Shown here in pieces: positions 49,401 through 61,400 of a stretch of 64,000 nt of DNA (within the stretch, counting starts at the first letter, position 1; the number at the start of each line of letters is the position of its first letter). This DNA comes from Schistosoma mansoni (lineage: Eukaryota > Platyhelminthes > Trematoda > Strigeidida > Schistosomatidae). The notes below the pieces were generated by a model. That model was not told the DNA's origin, did not search any database, and worked only from the letters and a program-made list of their open reading frames with translations. The position numbers were made by a program, and so were the translations under genes. The stretch spans positions 22,050,422 through 22,114,421 of the forward strand of contig NC_031498.1 of assembly GCF_000237925.1 (NCBI RefSeq). The letters run 5' to 3'.

Positions 49401-52400
49401 TCAATAGCTCAGTTAATATCCCATTAGTGTTTAAAACAATAAGCACTGAATTTGATTCTCAATATGAACATCAAAACCAGAATATACATTACATCCAGCT
49501 TACTAATCTCAAATAGAAAGAAACATGCATCAAAGACTTCCCTGCTAGCCATAATCCATCTATTTTAAATAACATGCCTACTATTATTATTGTGATATAT
49601 TGTTAATAAAATGTAAAAATAATATAAGACTCACCATCTACAATGTTAGTTACACAATCAGTACTATTTGAAATACAACCTTTTGTTGATTTCATTTGAT
49701 TCTGTTTTTTATTTCTCATCTTTGTCATCGACATGATAGTAGAATTTCTTTTATTTCTTCTACGAACAGTTGAACAATTTTGTAATTCTTTTATTTTATC
49801 CGCTTTATGACCAGGTAGCACTTCAGCATAGACTTCATCAATACCAATTTGTTGTGCGACTGCATTAGCACTACGAAAATTATCACCAGTTAATAGAGCT
49901 ACACGTATACCACGATGACGTAGTGCAGCGATGATTAAGTCAGCTTCCGGTTTAATTGGATCAGAAATTGTTACTAGACCGACTAGAATGTTATCAATGG
50001 CGACGTAAACAACGGTGTGACCTTGGGATTCATCAGCTGAAACTAATGAGTCCAACGTTGGGATGTCACAATAACCTGCAGTTTGACGATTTGATTCACG
50101 TCCATCCGGCAGGTATTCGTTAGATAAAATGATGGGCAATATTACATTGTTTTGTTTTAGCCATTCACGATTACCAATCAGTACAGAATGAACACCACCT
50201 TTAGTGGAGTCTATAAGTGAGAAGTTGAGTAGAAAAAACGTAAATATCGACTTATATATAAACATATATGAGAAAAACACTTTTATTTTTTAGAGATATA
50301 AAGTAGTTATGGTAAAAGATGGGTAAAATAAACTGGTGAAGAAAATTTTATGACATCCACAAAACTTCAGATTAATTTAACTCAAAGTCACTGGAATAGT
50401 TTGTCAATTGATTGTAAAGTTACAACACAAAAATATACATTTTAGGACATTTCAATAAATCGAATTACGAATTGAATTTTCTAAAATTATCTCAATAAAC
50501 AGGTAAAGATTTATGTGTTACATACTTTGAGGCAAATCTTTTTATGTGAGGGCTATTGATACTAGTCAAATACCTGAACCAAAATAGAGAGAGGCTACAA
50601 CTAAGAGATAAGTCGTGTTCTAACAATTTACCTGTAACGTTAGTGATAGCACTTTTTATAGCTAAAATAACTTCGTGATGTAAAGTTTAAATTGAACGAC
50701 CTTCATAAGCGTCTTATGTTACTACTAACAATCATGTACTCACCAGTGACTGACTTTTAGAGTAAAATTCGAGTTATAGTGGGAATTGTAACTAGTGTAG
50801 AGCTTAGCCAAATAGGGTATGACACAACTATCAACAGTTGTAGTGAATGATGGTCCTGTAGTATTACCAGCTTAATGAAGCTAGAATTGTATAAATTTGG
50901 ATTCCAACTTAATGGTCTGAAAGTAAAAGGTTCGTCGTAAGGCCTGAAAGTCTTGGGTTCAATCGCTGGCAGAATCATGGAAGTTTATTGCTGACGAGTC
51001 ATATTCTAGGACGAAACAGTTTTTCAGTGTCTCTTGGTTTCCAATGGTTTTCTGGCTACGGTCACTTCATGATATTATCAGTTAGGAAACATTAAAGGTT
51101 GTTGTTGGTAGACCACATACGTTGCTAATAGATGCAAGTTTAACAATTTAATCACAAAGCACTTATAGTCAGGATTACTAACACTTACAAAGAATATAGC
51201 ATAACATTTTATTTAATTTGTGATCATGTGCTTAGTTGTGAATCCACATTTACATTATCAAACCACCATGTTTGAGAATAATGATGTTTTTTTAGACCCG
51301 TATACTTTCAACGCTTTGATTGTTCACTAGATAAGCATTATTTTAATATTTCTCAGAATTACAGCAAGGAGGAGAAAATCGGCAACTTCGGAAATCTCTG
51401 TATATCATCCTATTAGTCACGTCAGTTGTGAAGATTTTGAAACTTGTCAAGTTATCTTCAGAGTAGGAGGTAAAACACAGTACGCATTTAATGCTCACAC
51501 ACAGATTGAAAAACAAAAAAGGCTAATGTAATCAGTTACAGTTCAACTAATCATATGCACGGCAAGGTTGTTCATGTTTTTGAAGTTCAAATGAGAACTA
51601 ATTGATATTCAGTTGTACACAATAGCAAACAAACAACATATATAACGACTGGTCTTACCAATCGCTACTGTTAAGTCCATAAAATAGCTAAGCGTGAGGA
51701 CTTAAGACAAGAAAGTTATTCAAAATCTGTGAGTAACTTTTGAGATCTATCTGTTTATCAGTGAAATTTAATTTGTGGTCAAAAGATAGGAGTAATTAAA
51801 ACATTGATATAATGAACTTTATACAAAAATGACACTGCTTAATCAGTACAATTTGGACTAGTTTAAATCAAAGTGAAACAAATTTATTTATTTACTGGTT
51901 GGGTTTATATATATACTGTTAGAACCTTCAAGCCTTTCAGTATCCAAAAATTTATTTAGCGTAGTGTAGAAATTCCTACATACATTATCATCGCCGTCAA
52001 GTTTCTCTCTAATATACAGTTCAATTATATGCTCATTATATGAGAATCATTATTCACCTACACCTGCTTACTGAAAAAAGCACACTTTACAGAGTTAAAA
52101 GTCGACCTCAAATTAACATGTGAAGATTTCTACCTCATTCAGTCTCAAATATGTATACTTATCCATACGACAGAACTGAATAGTAGTTAGTTTGATTGTT
52201 GAAACCTTTACATACAAATTAGTTATAAATATAAGTGTAAAAGATATTTTTGCTTTCATTTGGAAAATGAGAGATATGATAATGAATAGGAAATATATGA
52301 TACTTCTAGATGTTGAGTTTACTTTTCTTTATCTTTTGATTAAGACGACTAAATTCATGCATCAAGAAAGCGAATCAATATTGAAATTGACCAATATAGT

Positions 52401-55400
52401 TCAGGAGAAACTGAAAACGTAAACGCAAAATTTATTATGTCTTCAGCACAAATACACAACAAAAACAAATTGACGAGACAGAGGAGATATGACTTTTTTC
52501 TAAGAAAAAAAAAGAAAATTACATAAACACCAAACTTTTATATAGTTGAGATCATGAGTCGATTGAAGCTAGACCACCATGGAAAATCTAGAAGCACTGG
52601 CTCCTTGAGGTGATTCCTGGAGTTCTAGTGAGAAGTCGTGACCAGCGGAGCTAATCCATGTCAGGTAGAAACAGATATCTACCTCAGTACAAAGGAAGTT
52701 GGTCGCGCAATTTCGTGGATTGGTTGAGGTTAGACATCAACACCGTTGGATGCCGGCTCGGTGGTCTATCGGTCAAGTGCTCTGGCGCGAGACTGGTAGG
52801 TCCTGGGTTCGAATCTCGTGAGGGCAGGATCGTGGATGCGCACTGCTGAGGAGCCCCATAATAAGACGAAACGGCCGTCCAGTGCTCCCAGGTTTTCCAT
52901 GGTGATCTAGCTTCAATTGACTCATGATCTCAACTATATGAAAAATTACTCAAATCTCCACAAAACCCCCTTCTGATACCAAACTTTTAGCTTATTTTCC
53001 ACAACCAAATTAGAAGTTATCAAGAAACCTAATTCATAATATTATGATTATACCAGACAACACATTCATGATTGTCTATTGTAAAAAGTTTTATTCAAGT
53101 CATTTAGCAGTGTACAAACAGTAGTCATTTGTAATTATGAGGAATAGTGTAGCCATAAATTCTTTTTTTCCTTTCTTGACTTTTTATTAAGTAAATGAGT
53201 AGAGTAGTATTATACACAAAAACAGCTCATATATATGTGTCCCAATAGACATTTTATACTAATCTACTATTAATAGAAGTTTAAGTTGGATGCTAGAAAG
53301 GTCTGATTAGAGATAATGGTCTATTTAGACTAATACAAAGTATAAATGTATTGCCAATAATAGTTTATCATTATTGTTATTGATATGATTAGAAGCGTTC
53401 TACTATCAGAATCTCACCAAAATATAATCGAACATTAAACAATGAAAAAATACGTGAGTATCTAGATTAATACAAATAAATCTTATACTGAGAGATACAC
53501 AATAAATTTTAAATATTAGAAACGCGAAGTTCAGTGAAGAGATCTCTTTTTAGCGTATTTATTATCGAAATGTACAATTATATATTTGATTCTGCAGCTT
53601 GATAACAAATTCGTTGAAAAGGGATCCCTTCCTTAAACTACGTGTTTATAACACAATAAATTCACAACATACCTACCTGCCCATTCAATTCTTTCTGATC
53701 CATTTAAAAAGTGTCTTTGTTGTTGCTTTTGAGAAGTGATAACATTGTTTGTACTATTTTTCCGATTTACACTTTCTTTACAATCTCCTAATACCTGGTA
53801 ATTATCTAATTCATTGACTGTAGAATGGGAACTAGCCGGATATGTCATAGATTGATTAGACAACAGATCATTAAACTTTTCGAAATTATTATTATTCAAT
53901 TCATCATGATCACCATTAACAAGATTATTCATAGTAGGCGTATTTTTTGTCGGCCACATACATGATACGTAAGTCAATTTCATTTGTAATGCTGCATTAA
54001 TATCTATTTCAGTATATTGATTGCTGAAACTGTTACTACTTCTAACGTCTAAAGGTTTCGGCAATTCTGGACCTGGTGGACAATCATACGGTAATAGATC
54101 AACACTACATTGAACACCTAGTCCAGATGAAGTTTTAATTTGAGAAACCTATAAAAACAGAAACAAAATGGATACATATATAATATAATACATACGTAAA
54201 CTTCAGGCTCTACAGAGCTAATGATCACTGATTCGACATTTGACATAAAATGGTAATACAACAGATTAATAATTTGAGAAGTAGAGAAAATGTTTGAACT
54301 ATTCAACTGTTAAAACGAAATTAATGAATAGATACCTTTTTGTAAACAATATTTCGTTAGTAGCTCATTTTTGTAGCATACTTATTTACGCTTATTAACC
54401 CGCGTGTAGCGTAGGATACCGACCAACTCCTTCGGTTACTCCTAGTCTTTAGGCTGCATGGGGTCACAACCCCATCCCCGTAAACTAGAAACTTGGTAGG
54501 AAAACGCCAACAAGGAGAAAAGGCATCTCAACCATATAAACTCTACTTTGAGAGTTGAAGGGTTTTCATGTAGAAAAATTATGACGCCTCATGGTAATAC
54601 CCAAGATTCTCCGGGAATAACAAGTCTGATGCCCTATTTGAGAACAGCAGCAACAAATATTATAGGTGAATGAAATGACCAGACAATGTGGGAGACTGTG
54701 ATAACTAATCAAATAGCCGTAAAAATGAGGAGATACAACCTGGCGGTTTTTAGAATAAGTGAAACTGAACGGGGCCCATAATGAACAGAAAAAATTAGCT
54801 TCGGGAGAGGTGCTGTTGTACTCGGGTCATGAGGAAGAAAATACCTTGGACACACAAGGGGTTGCATTAATGCTGTCTAAAGAAGCATGAAGAGCACTTA
54901 TGGAATGGGAATCTCATGGGTCCTGGATTATCAAAGCATCTTTTATAATTAAGGAGATTACAATGAATGTCATCCGGTGCTATGTCTTGATTAATGTTAA
55001 CATTGGAGACGATAAAGACCAGTTTTGTAGCTACAAAAATCGAATAAAGCCAAGATGATATAATACAACCAAATTATTTAGTAATCACATTGCATGACCA
55101 CTTTGAGAAAGAAAAACAATGTCAATGAAAGAACAATAACAACTACAATAGACCAGTAGTAGATTACTAGTTCAATGAGTTGGATTTAACTAATGAATTG
55201 CGACCAATTCAGTTTTCTTACCAATCAATAGAGAGAGGTCTATAGCTTTAAGCGTTTTGTGGAACTCATGATTTTCTTTAAATTAGAAGGTAATTTCGAG
55301 TTCATAACCTATTAAATAACATTTATATTCACGTAGATATTCTTATGCAAAATATGCCATTTCGAAGGAGGCGGTCATTCAAAACTAAATGAATTATGTA

Positions 55401-58400
55401 CTGGATAATGAACAAGATTATATAACATTGTTGTCTAAAATGCTGGCATTTTACTTGCCAAACTAAGTATACAACATAAATATCAAGTAGATTTAATATT
55501 AAATTCATGGTAATAGTCATTAGTAATAAGGATTCTGTTAGTTAAATTTGTTGAACAAAATACATTGAGTAGGTGTATGCTACCCCTATGTGCTGATTGT
55601 AACAGGTCAGGGTTAAGGAAAAGAGAACTAAAAGTTTCCCAATCTGAGCTGTAAAAACAGTCATGCCGAAAAGATATTCAATATATAACCAAAAATAACT
55701 ATTTTAAACTAAATAAGCAATAGTATACTGATAATTGGCCACCTTCGCAAAGTCATTAGATAAATCATAATTCATTTTGTTATTATGAGTATTTTGATAA
55801 TTTACTCTTTCTTTTGATGTATTTAATAATAATTCATTTGGATTAAATGATAATGCAAATCGACGAAATGTACGTGCTATAATAAGTAGAGCATTTGCAA
55901 CAGGATGTTGTACTGTTGATTCTGCACTGGCGATAAGATATAAAAATCTACTAGGTGATATGTTTGAACAGATTTGCGGTTTATATGAAGAGATTGATAA
56001 TGGTGAACTTTGATCTGATGATCGGTTTTTGTTCTGTAAAGAAAGGAATAAGACATTAGGGTAAATTAATCAGTTTATATAAATAATTAGTATTTGTTAT
56101 ATACATTAGAAATAAAATTCTGAAGATAACCAAAATGATGTATTAAATCAAGTTTTTGTATCATTTTGACAGAACGACATGAAACTAATAAGAATATGGT
56201 TCTAAAAGAAGAAAATTGCATGGGGGAACAATGACATTCGGAATCTGGAAGATAATAAAAAGTGAAAACATTCGGGTCAGCGAAATCGATTCTAGGCCAT
56301 GTGATTTAACATCTCTAACCAATGATGGCTGGTTATTTAGCAGATCTTGATAAGGTGATTTGCATTTACTAATTTGAGTCAGTTCAACAGTTAATAATTT
56401 CATGGACTGCTCTGACCTTAGACTGAGGACATCAACGAAGAATTAGCCGTCATTATCTAGCCTCAGTATTGCATGCTCGGTTGTTACACGACATTCAAGC
56501 AATGTTGTAAAGTTATCTATCATTAAAACGTTCAATAATTATCTTACGCTTACGGTTTTCAACCAACTAAGGTGTCCATCCGTGACGGACTACATTCACT
56601 TCAGTAGAGGTGGCCTCCAAAACAATCTCGTCTAAAAATTTATACCTGATTCAAAAACTGATTATAATTATGTATGTAACTAGAGAGATTGATATTCTTT
56701 TGTATTTGTAGGCATTGAGTTCACACCAATACACATACACATACACAAAACGGAAACTTTTCAACTGAAAGCTCATAAGCAAAATTAGGTGTAAATCTTT
56801 CCAAAGAGATAAAATTAAACAGTAAAAATGTGAATAGTTTTACGAATACAAATAGTTGATCCCAGTTCTCATCCAGTTGGTAATTAGTTAATCCATAATA
56901 AGTATTAACATTAAAACTAAACCAAAATACAAATATAAATTATTTAAATAAAACTAAGCATAACGTTGAGTTTTATGTAAAATGTAATTTAAGCAAATCA
57001 ATTTATAACATTGTCGTCGATGATAAATTCATCACTTGTCACATATACAGTCCAACTTAATCTTTTATATGAGTGCACATGCACCTACACAGATGAATAA
57101 TAAACATGTAACTAAACGGTTCCGTGCTAATTCATTCCAGTAAGTATTGATCATCAGAATTTGTTCTTTCTTTGTACACAGTTTACTAGTAATTTATCTT
57201 ACTGACAAAACACATAAACACAAATGAAAGACTTTAAAATGATCTATGAGCAATTCTTGATTGTCGATAGATATCACAAGCCAAATAATTTTCATTGGTA
57301 TAATATATTTTGTATTGTGGAATGAATGATAATGAGAAAGATTAAATATTGAGAATATACATTCATTATTGAAAATTTCAGAAAACAAACAAAAACTATC
57401 ACTGAGTGTATAAACTAATGGGACAAAAGTAGTAACTCTCTATTATTTTTTGCCTAGGACATTTTGTAATTGCTTCTTGCCATTGTGAGAAATAGGTAGC
57501 ACATTGTTGAAGATAATGTGATGTGTGCTACTGATGTCAACAGATACAAGTAGTATGTATCATCAATCGAAAGTGAAATGCCTGGAGGCAGAAGGTTAAG
57601 ATCAAAAAAAGGAGAATGATTGGTGTGGAAACGAAAGAACAATAAAGTCTGAGGCGATTAATTGACATTTTGCAAATGAAGTATTTAATGTATGGTTCGC
57701 AGATCTTACTAAGATGTTCTCTGATTTTGTATTCAAATACATTCCATTGTCCCCACTTGTGTTCTCGTCATTCACTACAATGCTACTGATAATCCTTGGG
57801 TAAAATTGAAAATATAACCATATCAACAGGCCCGGAATTTCGCAAACCTTCTTATTATCATAAAAGATGGTGTTAGAGGAATATAGATTGGATTAAAGCA
57901 CGTTCTGTGCAGGATTGTATCGGTGCACGCTAACTGGCTATTTCTTATCCAATAAGCGCTGGTAGGTACTTGGAGAACACTTTGGAATCTTCTCATGTAA
58001 AAACCCTAAATATACCGTTTTTCTTATTGTAATTCCTATTTCTATCTACCCTTGTTATTTGGAATAAAATTTCGTTCCTGTCCAAAAGTGTTCTGGTTTG
58101 GGGACTGTTGGATGAATTGGTGTCCAGGAATACTAAGCAATGGGAGTAGCTGAGACGTAATCAAAGAAATTATAACGGATGGTCAACAAACAAGCTTTCA
58201 GTCTAATGTAGACATTCTGTTTTATTATAATAGACAAGTTAGACACCATAGTATTAAAAAAAAAGCAGCCACAATCAAACTATGTCATAGTATTCAATCA
58301 TCATTGTTTTAAAGTACAAAACTCCACAAATAATTGTTTATTGAAAGATCCCATTTACTTCTATGGGCTTTATGCTATTAATGCCTAGTAAAAGAAAAAA

Positions 58401-61400
58401 AAAGCACCGTGGCGTATACTTCTTATGTTGAGAGTATGTGACATCAATCAGAAGTGGAATACCTGAAGGCAGATGACTGAATTAAAGTGAACAGGAGTGA
58501 AAACAGAGAGTAATTGTCATAACAACAAAATTGAAAAAGACATGAAGTGTGCAAAAGACACCCGAGGGAAGATGTACAAACAATGTATGGTTTTCATATT
58601 TTATGAAGAAACTGTAATTTTGAATTTAAGTTTTCGTACTAATGCTTATCAAAGGAAAAGAATGTACCGGTACACATTCAAACAGAACTTTTAACGAGTA
58701 AGCAGATAGAAGGTTATATTGATAGTGTGAATTTTACAGGTTATTGAATGTATGGAAAATTAGCTGTATTTTATTTACTTTCCATGAAATCTACCAAATG
58801 AATAAATGTAATCCGGGTAATCAAGGAAAAAGAAAGACAAGAATTATATGCCATTATATGAAAATTTCGTGTAAATGCATTCGTTACCTATTACGTAGTA
58901 AAAACCAGATCATTTAGTTGTTTTTTTTCTGCTTTAACATATAAAATTATTTTACGATTCATTGTCTATCATTTACTGAACTAATAACGGTAATAAACAA
59001 TTGTAGATTGACAACGGCATAGTCTTATTTTAAAGAAATTTCTATTTTGTAGGAGGCTATAGGAATATTAATCTCATTTGTTTACCAATGAATTAAATTC
59101 AAGATGGAATTCTTAGTGAGTCTATGATTGAGGAACTATAACAAATGGAAGTTAGAATTAAGATCACTTGACTTATCGTCGGCACTAGATTATAGTCAGT
59201 TCTGAATAGACTGAGGTAGAAATTTCCGGTTTCTAAGACTCCAACTCGGATACAGATCAAAAGCATCATATTCACTAAACGAAACCCAATGATCCTAAAT
59301 CCAAGATTTTATGAAATTATAGATGTACGACGACTAAGAATACATGTTCACTGTTCCGCAATTTCCAGTGGCTCACAACACCAGACTGTCAGTCTGTTAC
59401 GAAGCAGGTATTCAAGTTATTTTTTAGTAAGTTACTTACAAATTTATCTATAGTTCAGATTAAAAGCGAATAAATACAGTGACCGGAAAAAAATATGATA
59501 ACTTTGAATAAATTGAATTAAAAGAAGGAAGACATGAAGTACTTTTATGCGAATATGTTCTAACTTTAAAGTGAATAAGCAAAACGTCTACTTAGTCACA
59601 AGTTCGAAACCCTCTCCAACTGCTTTGGTTCGGGCAACTGAGTAGTATCATTAGCTCTCATACCAATAGTGTGCCTTATACTTCAATACCTGGCGAATGA
59701 GTTACTTTTTAGTGAATATTTTATCAACATGAAGATTTATTTTAAACACAGGACTAAAATTTTTCAAACTCATGGTTTTTAAGTGAATTGATTAGTGTGT
59801 AACAATTATTCTAAACAAAAAGAAAGTGTAAAAAACATCTACTCTATTTCAGATTGAAAACCTTTGGTAATGTGCAAAGTGATATTTTCTTTTTGTAAAC
59901 AAATCGAAACATTCTAATTTCAAGCGTCTTCAAAGAAGTTCGTTCACTTTGGTTTGAGTCCCAGAGTTTTTCTTACACGGCTGCAATCAATACTATCTGG
60001 ATACAGAGGTAGACGTACTTGGAACATCTTTTGACCCGGTGAATTAAAGTCAAATTCTGTGATCACCAATCTAATTCAACACTTTATTGCTTATTAATTT
60101 GATATTCAATCATTGAATACTGATCAAAACTAAGTAGAGAGATGGCACATTGGCAAAGGTATTAGACTTTTAGTGTATATGTTCCATTCTCGAACCATGT
60201 TTCACCTTCAATGGTTTAGGTAACCGGGTAATTTCACTAGTTCTTACACTTATAGTGTGGTTGAAAACCATATAAACAGATTTTTACCTAACAAATGAGC
60301 TAGTATTAATGATATTATTGATCAATAGTAAAGGGCACTTTTAAAAAGATCTGATCCCACAACCCACGAAAAAAATAGTCCTCAAGTATTTAGATTTTGT
60401 TATGTTTTACAAAATAATAACGAGGGAAAAAATCACAACCAGTACTTACCACTTCTGTGGATTTCTCCATTTCATCATTGGGTGGTATAAACATGACAAT
60501 ACGGATAACTTGTGGTCGACCTTGAGTGATTGTCCCAGTTTTATCAAATAATATTGTAGTTAACTATAAGTTTAAAGTAGGAATTTTAAAAACATGTTAA
60601 TATAATATATTCTGAAATTAAGAAAGTAAATACACTGATGAATATAAGATCGATGAAAGAATATCATTAAGTGATATACATGTAAGTAGTATAACTGGAT
60701 AATAAATTTAGTAAAAGGTATAGTACTGAAATAATTAGAATCGAGAATGAGACTTTTATGTTCCAGAGTAAAATCTATATAACATATATAACAAGCAGTA
60801 GAAATAATTCTGTATAGTGTTCAAATAACAAAAGATTATGCTTTAGTACCAAAGAGTAAAAACGGTAGTATTAAACATACCAAATCTTTACTTCTTTCCC
60901 TATACATTGTATATAACAGACTAATCGATAATATCCTTAAATACTGAAATAAACTTTAACCGTTTGGGACTTTATTTTATGGACAAACTAGTCAGACAGT
61001 ACCTCTTAGATTGTTGAGCAAAAGTTGTTTATCCATATAGCTACAGAGAATTGTTACATTAAAGCTGATGTCAATTTGCAATGAAAACTCTAACCCTAAA
61101 TCCTTAAGCAAAAGCAAGATGAGGACTTTTAAAAATCTGCTTTCGCCCTTACAAGATCTTGAAAAGACAGATGTTCTACATTTATAAGAGATTTAAATGC
61201 CATTTTCTCGATTTAAGGGAAGAATACCTTATGGACGACTTAAATAGACTCGTTAAATATATAAAAAATCGACTATACTCTGTAATACTATTGTATTCTT
61301 TTCCATAAACTACTCACAAAATCTGTTTTCTGATTGGCTGAGGACTGACTGAAAGTTCATCGTAGTTGTTTTGAGCTCCTCTCTATATTACCTTTATAGT

